Positions 10,758 to 23,074 of a stretch of DNA of 64,000 nucleotides are shown here, piece by piece. The notes beneath the pieces are model-generated. The model saw nothing but the letters and a program-made list of their open reading frames with translations. It was not told where the DNA came from and ran no database searches. Origin of the DNA: Jaapia argillacea MUCL 33604 (lineage: Eukaryota; Basidiomycota; Agaricomycetes; Jaapiales; Jaapiaceae). The stretch is taken from NCBI GenBank assembly GCA_000697665.1, contig KL197750.1, positions 1 to 64,000 on the forward strand, given 5' to 3'. A program made the translations under genes and the position numbers. Each line of letters starts with the position of its first letter. Positions within the stretch are counted from its first letter, which is position 1.

Positions 10758-13700
10758 ATGTTTCCCCTCTTTGGCGATGAACGGCGACGACAAATAAACT
10801 TGGGCGGTGCGAGCTCTGCTGCATCTTATGATTCGATCCTGAGAGAGGCCAAGGAGCGCAGATTAGAGCGGGAGGATCAGAGGAGGCGGCAGGACAGCGC
10901 CGTTCGTATCCAGGCATGGTGGAGAGGCATGAGGGAGAGTGCAAGAGTTCGTCAGGTTATGCGTCAAGCGTTTGCAGAGGATGTTACTGGCATCAATGGG
11001 CTCAGATGTCTGGTTCTGATTGGCCGGGATCAGGATGTCCTTGGCACTTGGTCGACCACTATCCTTCTCGGTGGCGAAGGTGAGATATTTAGTCAACGGT
11101 TCCTCGCTTATATTTCAACTAATCTTTCTCTTTAGATTCTCTCTTTCGGCTCGCCACTGGGCCTGATCATGCGAGCTGGAGCGTCCTCATACGACAAGCG
11201 TCTTTCCTGTTGCTTCACTCCATATCCCTAGCGCCTCAGTATGCTCATCTTTGGTATTCGTAACGGGGCCCATCTAACCACTATAAACAGATCTCAATAT
11301 GCTACTGCTCATCTGCAGGTTTTGAACGCTTTATTGTCACCCTCACCACGTACGAAGAAGCTCGGACCACAAGGCTCGGATGTCACCATAGATATCATGC
11401 GGTACCTACTCAATCGCAATCTGTATTCATATCTCGCAACCGCAATCGCCCGTATAGTACGTCCACGTTCCAATTCCTTGCTTCATTTCTAACGGCCACG
11501 CAGGACATAGAAGCAAAGACCTCTCCGAGTCTACCCCCATTGATCTCCCTCGTCACACTACCCCTCATCTCCTCCAATCCTTCCTCCGATATGTACATCA
11601 CCTCTTTGGAACAGATATTCATTCACATTCTCACCATCCCCCTGTTACCTAACCGCCTCCCCCTCACATCCCTCACCACTTTCTCCGGCCGTCTCCCAAT
11701 ATCTGCCATCCACACCCTCCCATCATCTCTTCCCGCAACCCTTGTGTCATGTCCTATAGAAGCCAAAGTCCACCTCATCGCGAACCTCTTGGCGTTCACC
11801 CCACCGAGGTATCCCAAGCTTCCCGCCCAACCTCTCGCAGCCTACCTCCAGCTACTCGCAGAGCTCATGAACTCATTACCGATCAACGCTCTCGACCCTC
11901 CGGAACCACGATCTTCCTCCGCTCAACAATCAGTCGCCGGACCATGGATCGATGACTCGGATTCGGACTCTGATTCAGAGTCTCACCCTCAAGTAGCGGT
12001 CGTCACGTCTTTCGAACCTAAACCCATCCTTCCACAACTAGACAAACGAACTCGCCATCGTCTCCAAAGTCTCCCTTCGCCCTCGCATATCAACTCTATC
12101 CTCACCGCCACTCATCGATATACGACATCCCAACCTGCATTGTTTGCATTTTTGATGGCATTATGTACCGTTTGGCCGAGTAGGAAGGATAGGGTTCTGG
12201 GTGCTGCTGTGGCGTATTCGAGTGGTGGGTTGGTTAGGGAGTTGTATAGAGGGTATATCAGGAGCTCGGTTTTGGGTAGGGATGATAGACCTGGAGCTAT
12301 CATGGGTGAGTTCTTTGATTATTTCCCCACCCTCCCTGACGCTTACCCTCCTTTCAGACCCCGCCAACGCTTCGTTATGGCCACCACTCCTCTTCCTCAC
12401 CGATCTCTACACGCAAGCGCTCCTGACTATGGGGGACGACGAGTTCTTCTCATCCATGAATTCTGCAGTTGCGCCATCAAAAACGACATCAGCTGCTCGC
12501 AATCCCCTATCCTTAGACGATCTGACCACGTTCTCAAGGAAATTATTGAACATTGCGTTTGTACTGTATTGGAGGGAGGATCAGGCGGGTGTGATGGAAG
12601 GTGGTGTTCCTGGGTTGCCTAATTTGAAATGGGAAGGTGTGAGAGAGAAGGTTACAAAGTGTTTGCAAGCTATTCATGCGAGAGAGTGAGGCTTGATGTT
12701 CGCGCCGGAGCCATTCGATTTTCTGACTTTTTTGATTGGGAATAGCTCAAGGAAGCCTTTCACTCCCCCGGACCATTGGTTGATCACTTCTCAAATTGAC
12801 GTCTCATCCTTCATCGAAGCAGCAGTGTACGTGCTCATCATTATTCTTTCGCGGCGTAATCTCATGACCTACCTCCCATCAGACTTGAAGAACAGCGCCT
12901 GGCCCAACCAGTGGGGACCCGTCCCCTCAGCAAACGCCAAATATCATACCTCTCACCCCGTCTCGGGGTCCTACACAACATACCTTTCTCAATCCCGTTC
13001 GAAGTTCGAGTGTCGATCTTCCGACACTTTGTTGCGAATGATATGATGAATCAGGGTTATGATAGGTTTAGTCGGATGGGGAGGAATAGGGTCTCAGTTA
13101 GGAGGGGAAGGATTGCGGAGGATGGGTTTGATAAATTGGCTGATGCGGATTTGAAAGCTCCAATTGAGATTTCGTTTATTGATCAGTTTGGCGCGGAAGA
13201 GTAGGTTTTGTTATACTCACTTTCTTTTATTTGGATTCTGATACTTTTATCACCTGGGTAGAGCTGGTATCGATGGCGGTGGCGTTTTCAAGGAGTTCCT
13301 CACATCGCTGTGTAAGGAAGTTTTCGATAGAGATCGAGGGTTATGGCTAGCGAACAAGAAGAATGAACTTTATCCAAATCCTCACTCGTACGCTAAAGAA
13401 GGTGAGCAATGCTCTTCGTTGATACATTGTTCATCTGCCCAATATAATACTGTTTTCACAGCTCACAGCTTAAACTGGTACCGCTTCATCGGACGTGTGC
13501 TAGGTAAAGCTTTGTATGAAGGGATCCTTGTCGATGTCGCCTTTGCTGGATTCTTCTTGGCCAAGGCGAGTATGTTTCGATTTTCTCTGTTTATTGCGAT
13601 GCTGACTTTCATCCCCTCTCCCAGTGGTTAGGAAAGCAGAGTTTCCTCGATGATCTTGCATCGTTGGATCCAGACCTCTATAATGGCCTCATTTTCCTCA

Positions 13701-14593
13701 AACATTATTCTGGCAATCCGGAAGACCTTTCACTTACTTTCACCGTTGATCAAGAAGGTGGGTTTATTCGACGTTACTCTTGATGACCAAGGCTGACTCG
13801 CAATCCCAGAATTCGGAGTGACGAAGAGCACAGAGTTGATTCCGAATGGAAGCAACATTCCTGTTACAAAGGAAAACCGATTACAATATATCACGCTAGT
13901 CTCGCATTATCGGCTAAGCAGGCAGATCAAAGCTCAGAGTGAGGCGTTCTTCGAAGGTCTCTCGCAAATGATCGACTCCAAATGGATTCGGTATGTACTC
14001 TGTTGTGATCATCGTCCGCTGGTTCTGATATTGTATCGAAGCATGTTCAACCAACAAGAGCTCCAGATTCTTCTCGGTGGTGTCGACAACCCTATCGACC
14101 TTGAGGATCTACGGAAGCATACAAATTATGGTGGACTCTACGATGATGAAGAGGAAACCATCTCGGCGTTCTGGAGTGTAAGTGTCTCGGTGATATCTCG
14201 CTGGATGTAACCTCACAGGCCTCGGACAGGTCGTCAATTCGTTCAACCATGATCAGCGTCGGGCCCTACTCCGCTTTGTGACGAGTTGTAGCCGACCACC
14301 TCTTCTGTAGGTATCAAACTTATCACTTCGTTCACTCTACTGACTCGATTGTATCCTGTGCAGCGGTTTCAAGGAATTGTTACCTAATTTCTCCATCCGA
14401 GACGCAGGCGCTGATGAAAATCGCCTTCCGACCGCTAGTACTTGTGTGAATCTTCTCAAGGTGTGCATGATTTCCTGGTATCTATCTGCCCTCTCACCTC
14501 TTTCTGCAGCTTCCGAGGTACAAAAGTACGAGGATACTTCGCGAAAAGCTTCTGCAGGCCATCCATTCCGGCGCTGGATTTGATCTTTCGTAG
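10758..14593 (+). CDS. HUL5: HUL5/UBE3C-type HECT E3 ubiquitin ligase
   Basis: Proteasome-associated HECT ligases of this type extend ubiquitin chains on hard-to-degrade substrates. Fifteen exons (10758-11079, 11136-11238, 11291-11456, 11504-12305, 12358-12685, 12746-12826, 12883-13200, 13262-13401, 13462-13565, 13625-13757, 13810-13990, 14042-14177, 14230-14306, 14364-14460, 14510-14593) sum to 1024 codons including the stop. The N-terminus (MFPLFGDERRRQINLGG) and an IQ-like motif (AVRIQAWWRGMRE, about 47-60) are typical of the family. The HECT domain fills about the last 380 residues (FIDQFGAEEAGIDGGGVFKE, SLNWYRFIGRVLGKALYEGI), with the catalytic Cys near 991 in TASTCVNLLK, ending GAGFDLS. 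An acidic Asp/Ser stretch (DDSDSDSDSES) sits mid-protein. The intron after exon 9 begins with GC, not GT. Confidence 0.95.
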
Positions 14594-15239
14594 AGTGGCA
14601 TGCTGTATTCATGGACTGGTCCCATCATGTATGTTAGACGCATGTGTATCCTCAGTGTTCTCATGGCATATCCGCATTCTCCTTTGCTGTCTGCAGTTCA
14701 ACCCATCGGCTGCGGACTCGAACGCGAAAGTCCAATACCAATCGTGCCCAAGCGCCACTTACCCCACGCGCTTGAGATCCCCTTACGAACTCCGAAAGGA
14801 TCTTTGCTTAGTTTCCTGATGTCGATGCGTTTGAGCGTGCAGAGTGGGAGCGATAATGCTTCATCGAATCTATCTGGCTCTGGTCGAAATCATTGCCCAC
14901 ATCATTATTTCCAAAGTTGGGCGAATTTCCCCTTGCTAGCAAGGCGACTCGGAAACGCAGCTCTTAGGTGCCTCGATTAGCATTGAACCGTATTCATGGA
15001 CAGCTAAGCAAATCTCGTCCGAATCGTTTGTCCAAGCGTTCTCAATGACCAGTCCTGACTCATCCAGTTCGATGAGACTCTGAGCTCCTCGTCGGCAACG
15101 TATTTCGCTCATTGATCACAGTTTCCGTTGCCGTCCTGCGAAACGGGCTTCAATTTGACGAAGGTTTGATACTCGACGTTTTTTACTCCTCTCCACTAGA
15201 TGTATTTCATGAGGTGTATATTTGACAGAGTTTCGCAGC
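14594..15239. other. Convergent intergenic region
   Basis: This lies between the HUL5 stop and the stop of the minus-strand gene at 15240. Only short open frames without recognisable content are seen. It presumably holds both 3' UTRs. Confidence 0.5.
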
Positions 15240-17129
15240 TTATGCGAATGCAATCGTCGAAATGCCAGGGCAGTACTTCAGTATCGACTGTATCAACTCC
15301 CTCTCATCATCCGCCCACCTGGATGATTGCGCTCCAAACTGAAAAGTAAACTCCTTGAGGTACGGGAAGGAAGAAAGCCAACAAGGTAAGAGACGATGCT
15401 AGAATCAGGCTGGAATCAGACAATGCAAGGCTGAATAACGACATGGAACCTACCATGTCATCAAACGGGAATGGGGGATCCTGTGGGTGCCTATTATATG
15501 CCAAACGTACACGATAGACGCCCTCGTCTACCTTCGACGTCGGTAATTTCGCCATGGGCTGGCTTATGAGCCATGTCAGACATTCAAGACAGGGAACGGT
15601 GCACGTGAATTGTACATTGGGCAGGTGTATACCCTGAATAGCCTGAATTGTCTGAAGGAACGGAAGCATCTTGTCAAGGTGATGGTCGTGGAGGTAGCCG
15701 GTATTCGATATGGTAAAGGAAGAGAGGTGTGGTCGAGCAGATTGTTGTGTTTTTGACAGGAGATGGAAGATAATTTCAGGGGTTCCAGTGACCGTTGTGA
15801 GTTGAGGAAGGGTAAATCCAACTGGAAACCTGCAGGGTTTGAGGGGTAGTTCTGGGAAGGGGGATATATAACGGAGTTCTTTGTGTCGAGACAAAAAGGG
15901 GATCAGATCAGCCATATCAACCCCTTGCGTAAGGAGAGTCATGATCTGGGGCGAGAATATTAGAGGGAGAATTGATGACCAATCGGGAGAAGGAAGGGTC
16001 GTCGGGGTGAGAAAGAGTGAATAGAGAGCGGAGGAGTTGATCGTTCGTATCGTCCATTCGATCCAAGGAGCAGTTAACATGAGGGGCAGGGAGATGTGGA
16101 GGAAGAGTAAGTCGGACAGTGTAGGTGTATCGGTGGACCGTAGTGAATGCTTGGGTTTGAATGACAATGAAGTAGGCGACAAAAAATGTTTCTTCGACGG
16201 CGCGGCTTGTTGAGAACAGAGCAAGCAATAGATTTGTTCGCAAATGGAGAGTGAGGAGCAACCCCTCGATGAGACAACAGAGAGGAGCCTGGAGAAGGCA
16301 AGATTCATGCCGCGTGAGAATACTGGTTCACTCGACCCTATGAAACAAATATACAGCCCAATACACGACACCGACGCCAGCTTTTCTACGAATGCGGCGA
16401 GGGTGTAGAACGATTTTGCATGGGATGTATGAATGTAGGCCTGCAGACTTTGGAGATTCGGAAGGCCGATGGTAGATCGGCTAAGGGCTCGAATACCCGA
16501 ATACTCCCGAGGAGAGGAGATCTGAAGGGTGGTTTTGTCGAGTTTAGTAGCGTCTACAGGATTCCGTTGGAAGTCGACGATGCCATAATGATTGAAAAGA
16601 GACGACAGTTCATCGGTGGCGATAGATCCCGATTTACTACCAACCACATCCTCCTTCCCTGTGGCAGAAGGTGGTAAAGAAGGCAAATTTGAAGGCCTCT
16701 GTTCGCCGGCGAGTGCCGTTCCTCGGCACAACACCGTCTAAAAGAAAATCTACTCCATAAAACATAGGTGGATGGTGATCAAGCGAACGTACCAGAACCC
16801 GCCGAGCTGCCCTTGACATGCCCGAACTTGGACTTGTTGGGCCAGTAATCGTATCTGGAGGGTGAATGAGCTCTACGGTGACTTTTTTCAATCGCAGAAA
16901 ACCTCACCTTGTGAATGTGTCGCAGGAGCTGATGAGTAGAGTGACAACCTTGAGCACGACCCCAGTGTTGTTGTTTCTGATACGTCGACCGAGAAGATGG
17001 AATCTGAACCAACGACTGTTTCGGTATCTGCAGCAGAGGCGAGAGATTCCAAAGAACAGCGGGGAGGGGCTTAATGATGCCAGTGGGATGGGGGCAGACT
17101 TGAGGTCATTAGAATTTAGAAAGCTGTGA
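15240..17129 (-). CDS. Leucine-rich protein of unknown function (F-box/LRR-like), 5' end unresolved
   Basis: The firm part is a large exon ending at 15454 and open upstream to 16737, then a last exon at 15338-15240 that restores a sensible C-terminus (SILKYCPGISTIAF) where simple read-through of the intron would give a hydrophobic tail. The protein is rich in Leu, Ser and Pro with irregular LRR-like steps (LPNLQSLQAYIHT, LPQLTTVTGTPE, LPNVQFTCTVPCLECL). Upstream, a frame from about 17129 to 16908 and 16854 to 16793 looks coding (VVLKVVTLLISSCDTFT), so at least two more exons are likely; how they join the large exon is unclear because two acceptors fit. It resembles agaricomycete F-box-type leucine-rich proteins, but I see no clear F-box. 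Confidence 0.6.
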
Positions 17130-17557
17130 AAGCTGGGTTGAGTCGTGGCCGTCCTTCCGAGCTTGATACCATTCCGCAGACCCTAAGGACGAAGGGCTGG
17201 ATCCACTTGTGACTTGTCCCAATACGCGGAATGAGCATGGGCGAATTACCGGAATTCAATGAGTGGAGCCGGAAGATGGTGGGCTGAAGACGTTAAAATC
17301 TACGTTCCACGCCTCGACGGTGACATCGCTGGTAACGCCGCGTCTCCTCCAGTCGTTCCTGCGGGTCACGATACAGCGAAACAGAAAGGTCGACTTAGGC
17401 GTTATTTACAAGAGCTTTCTGCCCTTAGTAGCTTAGATGGACGAACAATGTACGATATATCAGTATTATCTGAGGTACCAGATATTGACACATCCCATTT
17501 CTGGTGTATCCGGCATTAAATCGTACATCGACGTCGGAAAGCCCACAGCGCATCAAG
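17130..17557. other. Intergenic region, 3' of DAHP synthase
   Basis: A plus-strand frame of 86 residues starts with ATG at 17259 but has no recognisable feature and lies where the 3' UTR of the DAHP synthase is expected. I do not call a gene. Confidence 0.4.
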
Positions 17558-19947
17558 CTAACTCGACTTCTTACCGCCGAGTTCGGAGTAAAGGACATCA
17601 CTGTCTCCACTCTGTGAACCACGTCGTGCCTTCTTGAAATGGTTTGAGATGAGGAAGGCGACATCTACGGCAGAGAATCGTCATGACCCAGCCAATGACT
17701 CGAGGGGACTCGATGAACTCACCAAGGGATTGTTCAAAGTTCAATCTCGGATCGCAGAACGTCTATCACAGATAAGTTTAAATCTCCTTCTCGAATTTCA
17801 GATAAATAAAGAACTCACCTGATACCTCAACCCAAGCTCCTCCTCACTCAACCCCATACTCCCCCCAAGACATTCCGTAACACTAAACCCTTCCTCATTC
17901 AACTCACCCGTAAACTCCAGACTGACACCTTGTAATCGAGAGTTGTTTGAAGAGTGGATCCGGATGCAGGACGTTAATTCTGAGATTATGGTTCCGAAAT
18001 TGCGAGTTTTGAGACCGGAGGTGGACGTTAGTGTGCTATGGGTGATTGTGTTTGTTTGAGTGGGAGGAGGAATACCACGGGGGAGACTGAGCGTACTTTC
18101 CGTGCATAGGATCACAGATCCAGATTACGGGATGACCGGATTTTTGAACGGCTTGGATATGCCCTGGGAGATGATTCTCGATCTGACGAGAACGCACAAA
18201 TGGACATGTTAGTGACCCGTGAAGAGGCGCAGCAGAGTATGACATCCAACAGACCTTTCCAGCTCCATATCTGGTAATCAAAGTGACCCTCCCACTCTCC
18301 CTCTCGGGATTCAACACTATCAATCGCAAACAGAATTAGAACAGGACGAAGGGCAGTTCAGCCGGCTGCCAAGACTCCGACCCGATATAATGAAAAGAAA
18401 AGGAAGCAAAGCTCACCCTCCAACAACGCAACCAACTCTTCAGCTCCAAGACTAGGTCCAACTTTGACGCCAATCGGGTTCCGAATCCCTCTGAAATATT
18501 CAATGTGGGCACCGTCGAGTTGGCGTGTTCGGTCGCCTACCCAGAGGAAATGGGCTGAGGTGTTGTAATGTGCCTCTGGTCGGGTGCTGGGAGATGGGGA
18601 CGACGGGATGGGGAAGGAGCGAGTGAGGGATTCTTCGTAGGGAAGCATTAGGCCTTCGTGGCTAGATGAAGGGAGGAAGTTTTGTTAGCGATCGTGGCAG
18701 GGAACGAGATGATGGTAATGTAAGTGAAGGGATGGACTGAGAGACATACCTCGTGTAAAGTTCTACTTCATCCAAAACTCCTCTGCCGCCACCCTGCCCA
18801 TAATCAAGTCTGTTCCCTCCAACGTTTGCTCCTATAGTCTTACTAAAGTCAAGTGCGTCCGCCAACCCTTCTGTGATACCCTCAAATTCCGTTCTACGAG
18901 AACAATCAAGCAGAGTGTGTCAACGTGATGGACCAGAAATGGGACAGACAGAGAGAGGCGTACCGGAGAGCGGGAGAGCGGACGTGTGAGAGGGACCAGT
19001 CTCGTGGATGGTCGAGAGATGCGAAGCCGGAGGTCAGGAGACCTCGGACGTAGTTGAGGGTGGTTGTCGAGTGGAAGTACGCGCTGCAACGGCATAATGG
19101 TTGGGAGCAGACCCGGCTGGAGGAAGGAATAACATACCTCAGCAACCTCTCAGGATCAGGGGTCCTGTCATCCGGATCCAGCCTACGAAACACTTTCAGC
19201 ATACCTTCCCAAAAAGAGAAACCGGAAAAAACTCACCCATTAACATTATCCCCTCTAAGACCACCCGAATGAATGTCAATTAAATTTACGCGCCCTTGCG
19301 CTGAAAACGACGCACCGAAAGCTCAAAACTTCTCTATCCCCAATCTTTTCCATGGTGCTGCTTCGGGGTTTGGCATATTGACCTGCTATGCGACCTATAC
19401 GGACGACAGGGACGCGAGCACCCCAGATGAGGATTAGGGAGAAAGAAAGGATGAGGCCGAGTTTTGCCGAGATATTCTCCTGGGCAGAGGGGAGTCTGGG
19501 GTTAGAGCGGGGAGGGAGCCGCGGAAAGGGAGAAACCGACATGGGTACAAGCATCAAAGGATTCAGCGCAGTCTCCGGCGTGGAGGAGGAACGCTTCATT
19601 TCGTTGTACTGCACCGAGATGATGGCGTAACCTCTCGATCTAATCCAAGAAGTCAGTGAAAGCTCCGAAGTTGAAGAGGCACGGAGAGACAAACCTCGGA
19701 TGGCGTAACCAAGGGTGGCAGGGTCTTGATCTTTGACAAAACCCTGTCGCACAATGTCAACGCAGCGCAAAGTATTCTAACTGGGCCAGCAAACTTTTCA
19801 AGGTGTTTCTCGTCAGGATAATTGACACCCTGTGCACCATAAACATGAGTGACTTGACGAGGACGCCACATGAAGCAGACCGACCTGAGCAGCAGGTTTT
19901 GACTTCCAGGAGGACGGAGACCACACGGTTTGCTCAACGTTGATCAT
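17558..19947 (-). CDS. Class II 3-deoxy-D-arabino-heptulosonate 7-phosphate synthase
   Basis: This enzyme (EC 2.5.1.54) condenses phosphoenolpyruvate with erythrose 4-phosphate, the first step of the shikimate pathway. The plant/actinobacterial-type class II family is clear: SSWKSKPAAQ, LPPLVTPSE, HAGDCAESFDACTH, ARVPVVRIGRIAGQYAKPRS, RGDNVNG, HPRDWSLSHVRSP, SAHFLWVGDRTRQLDGAH, RGIRNPIGVKVGP, TLITRYGAGK, CDPMHGN, GFSVTECLGG. I read 15 exons, all small, giving about 497 residues from MINVEQ (ATG at 19947) to a stop at 17558. The Cys in HAGDCAE and the His, Glu and Asp in CDPMHGN, FTGELNE and TFCDPRL are expected metal or substrate contacts and are all present, so the enzyme looks active. A loop between FPIPSSPSPSTRP and HYNTSAHF is longer than I expect. 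Neurospora crassa is known to have a class II enzyme too. Feedback by aromatic amino acids cannot be judged from sequence. Confidence 0.95.
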
Positions 19948-20486
19948 CGTTAAAAGTGAGGAGAAAACGAGGATGATAGCCTTGTAGGTGAATGAGAAAC
20001 CCTTCGCTGCAGAAATTGAGGACGAGTCAGCGAGTGAAAAGCAAAGTCCACTCCGATCTTAGTCCGATCAACGTTCGATCGCGGAAAATTAAGCAGATTA
20101 GATTAGATCAGAGATTAGATTCCCCGAAGACAACTGCCGCCATTGCAACTCGTTCATCTCTTTTCTCACTCGGGTACTCGAACGAGGAAAAAGTCTTTGG
20201 AGGGTAGCTCAAGATTTACTATATTCAGCAAGACATAACCGAATATCCTTCCACCGCCCTTCAAACTCCTCGCATAATTCAAGCAACTTGAGGAATAAGT
20301 GAGGGTGGACGGGACCTACCATCGAGTCAAATCTTCGCAGACACTGGGCTACCCCTGACGTGCAGGAGTTATTTTTTTGGAATCACGAACGTCCTTGGAA
20401 CGGAATACCATGGTACATCCAAGGATGGGATTTGTTCAGCCGATTATTAACTGGGCGATCCATACCCAGAAAATGGACTCACAGGA
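19948..20486. other. Intergenic, upstream of DAHP synthase
   Basis: No gene is supported. The stretch should include the DAHP synthase promoter, since that gene reads leftward from 19947, and the 3' flank of the small gene at 20487. Confidence 0.4.
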
Positions 20487-20788
20487 CTAACGCACTCGTT
20501 TGACGTTGAAGGTTCGGTAAGTTGTGCCGACATGCAGTTTGAGCGCCGTCCAAGTCTGAGGAGAGGGTAATGAAAGGAAAGAAAATACGAGATTGACTTA
20601 CACATAATGTTTCACGGAGAGCTCTCGCTCCTTCAACATCTTCCAACTACCTGGGACCCGATCGCAACGTGGAGATGAAAGGGTATCACCACCGGGTCTG
20701 GCAGGAGGTATTTGACCGACCAAAACTTGCGTTGTTGAGCAGCGCCGAGGAAAGTCGTGGCAGGAACCTTGAGCTTGGGAGGAGGCAT
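20487..20788 (-). CDS. Small unknown protein with two 3' exons; possible frameshift near the start
   Basis: The exon ending at 20604 and the exon at 20555-20487 join through an intron with donor GTGTAAGT and acceptor CTCAG. They read smoothly as GGDTLSSPRCDRVPGS, KMLKERELSVKHY and TWTALKLHVGTTYRTF to KRVR and a stop. Upstream, an ATG at 20788 opens a good-looking frame (MPPPKLKVPATTFLGAAQQ), but it is one base out of phase with the downstream frame and no intron fits between them. Either a one-base indel breaks the gene, the real start is elsewhere, or the assembly has an error. The short basic protein resembles small mitochondrial proteins in style, but I do not recognise its family. Confidence 0.45.
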
Positions 20789-21809
20789 CCGCGAGCAGGT
20801 TTATCGAATTTGAATGGGACTCGGATGGTCAAGGCAATCCTGACACGAAGTGACCTGGAGAGAGATCAGCCGAGGACGTGTTTGCAAACCACGGAGCCAA
20901 GCTCTGTAACATGAGGAGCCCATGACGGCCATACCAAGTCAGGAGCTGTTGAGACCATAAAGTAGGCCAAGTCCGGTCCACTTCGATAAAGATACTTAAA
21001 CCCACAAGGAGTTTGAGAGGGGATAAACGACAAAAAATATACAAGAAGTCGCGGAGATGCGGCAGGTATCGATCGGTTGATGAGTATGAAAGGTGGAGAC
21101 GCGTGATCCCAGCGGTTCAGTGAACTCGAATGGATGTTGCCCAAGACAAAACGGCGACGCGGTTGGATGGTGGCCAGCGATCGCCTGTTCCAATATTCGA
21201 GGTCCGACTCGCTACTCCCGACACCCAAGTTCGTTTCTTCCTGAAAATGGCCTTCGAATTCGTCCCTGCCCTGGCTTTGATTTCGACGACAGCGCAACGG
21301 CACTTGGATTTGTCTGGACACTGAGCCCGCTACAAGAAATCCGAGTTCCAGCGGTGTTTGTGACCGTCGGTCAGCATCCTCTTTTTTCTTGCATATGGTC
21401 CACCTTCCGAAGGCTGGCAATCTTCGCCTTTTCTCTCGCATATTCGAGTCTTGCTTTCGATCGCTCTGGTGTTCTCACTCTATCCGGTTGATTGGTACTT
21501 TGTTGTGTCGGTTTGTTGGAATCGTCAACGGTCCCAAGTCGTCTGAGAATTTTCGGTGTCCCGGCTCGTCAATCCGACGGGGAGCCATACATCGAGCACC
21601 GTTTCACACAGAACCAGCACCACCCCCAGTTGGAGAAAAGCTGGGATAGACGGAGATCGCTAGAGGTGGTGGCATTGAGGCCCGGAGTTGGTCGGACTAG
21701 GCTCCAGACATGGTGCTCGTGGATCTTGCTATTGGCGACCGACGATGTTACGCTGGTATGTCCTGTAATCTTGTTTTGTATCACTTTTCATGGCTGATTT
21801 GTGATCCTG
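20789..21809. other. Gene-poor stretch of about 1 kb
   Basis: Several open frames cross it, including a 191-residue frame on the minus strand at 20866-21441. None has a family feature, and I could not build a spliced model that improves them. It could hold exons I failed to recognise. Confidence 0.35.
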
Positions 21810-22299
21810 TCAAGTCTGGTTGTTCCTGGCAGTGGGTGGTTTTGTTCCACCGTGTGACTCCGTGATTGTCACGACTGGCATGATGCGCGAATGCAAGCCT
21901 GAGGATTCAGCGCACCTTCGATGTTTTGTGAGTCTCTTGAAACTGAGGAAGATGCATACTTGTCGGATGGTAGAGGATCCCTGATACAGGAAACCATGGA
22001 CAACTTCAACTTGGCGAAAGAGCTGATTCTTCAACCAATTCGTACTTATTCCGCGTCTTCCACAAATTGAACTTCGCGTGGTCCCGGAGGTCGTGCTCGC
22101 TTCGCAAGTGAACTCGAACATCCACCTCTGTGAGCGACGCTTCAATGCCGTGGAAAGCTTTCCGCCAGCTGGACACCAGCTCGTCGGGAGACCCTCTTGG
22201 CGGATCCTTAGGCGCAATCGTGATCCGAGTCGCACTTGTCACGTCGACAGGTAACGCCAAGGTTGTTTCCCAAGTCTTGCGAGTCATTTGGAGAAGCAT
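21810..22299 (-). CDS. Small unknown protein, three-exon model
   Basis: The first exon (22299-22046) begins MLLQMTRKTWETTLALPVDV and has balanced composition with charged stretches (LRSEHDLRDHAKFNLWK). Two further exons, 21980-21960 (21 nt) and 21915-21810, join in phase to give 127 codons including a stop, ending KPPTARNNQT. The family is not recognised. The tiny middle exon and the weak acceptor make this tentative. Without splicing the first frame ends soon after 22010. Confidence 0.35.
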
Positions 22300-22460
22300 C
22301 CCCAAATTTTTTGAATGAAGATGAGCGGCGTGCTTAGATCAGTCAGATATCCCAGGAGAGCGAACGCGGGCAACAAGTATGGGCCATATGTGTTTTGACT
22401 TGTGGCGGCGACCCTTGAAACGGTCATTTTCGCATTACAAGTTCCCCGTTGCCGCAAATC

Positions 22461-22468
22461 TATATAAG
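22461..22468 (+). promoter_or_regulatory. TATA box candidate
   Basis: TATATAAG lies 78 bp before the ATG at 22546. The spacing suits a fungal core promoter with a short leader. Its presence supports the small gene that follows. Confidence 0.45.
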
Positions 22469-22545
22469 ATGGCGGGCCTTGCTAACCTCCTTTCTCCCTC
22501 TTCCTCTTCTTGGTCGTGCCTGGACACTTTAGAAGTTGGCCGCTT

Positions 22546-23074
22546 ATGTCTCGAAACTACCAGGCTCCTGTGGAACCCATCACTGAAGTCGCTGAGGAGG
22601 ACGATTATGATGTTTACCTCTTTTGGCCATCATATCGCCCATACGCGATGTCCTCTGCAGATTACTACGCGTCCGTGTATGGTGTACGTCGCTTCCTCTC
22701 TTTCAATTCTTTGTGCTGATACCGTGGTCCCTCAATAGGAACCCATGGTCGCGTTTCATTTCTTCCACGCCAGCACTGGTTCACTCAGCTTCGTACCTGT
22801 AAGGCCAATCTTGCATCTTCTCTTTCGGGGGATTGAAATACCTTGCTAGGCATTTTCTTCTCTCCCTGATTCTTCTCCTCTCGGAAAGGTCACTATAGGG
22901 CAACCACAGGTCATAGAGGAGGTCGAGCAACAGTTACAGTCACCAGTATGCCATGCTTGGTTTCGCCGTCCGTAACTAATTGGGCACCTCAACTTGCAGA
23001 GAGGCCGGGCGCGCTCGCTCTGGCGTCGAGTACGCATGGCGTTTCGTGGCAAAACGATCTCGTCGAGGTCATGA
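22546..23074 (+). CDS. Small unknown protein, four exons, basic C-terminus
   Basis: Four exons (22546-22683, 22739-22798, 22850-22945, 23000-23074), all in phase 0, give 123 codons including the stop. Three introns that keep frame with proper GT and AG ends make chance unlikely. The N-terminus is acidic (EVAEEDDYDVYLFWPSY), the middle holds a short hydrophobic patch (MVAFHFFHASTG), and the C-terminus is strongly basic (ARSLWRRVRMAFRGKT). No signal peptide or known domain is seen. The family is not recognised and it may be lineage-specific. The minus-strand small gene at 23563-23991 converges on it. Confidence 0.55.

Noticed and set aside
12201-12689. A single-exon reading of HUL5 in this part
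   Set aside because: It reads through an intron (12306-12357); the spliced form restores the family sequence.
20866-21441. A 191-residue minus-strand frame
   Set aside because: No family features, uneven composition, no conserved copy, and no splice model that extends it.
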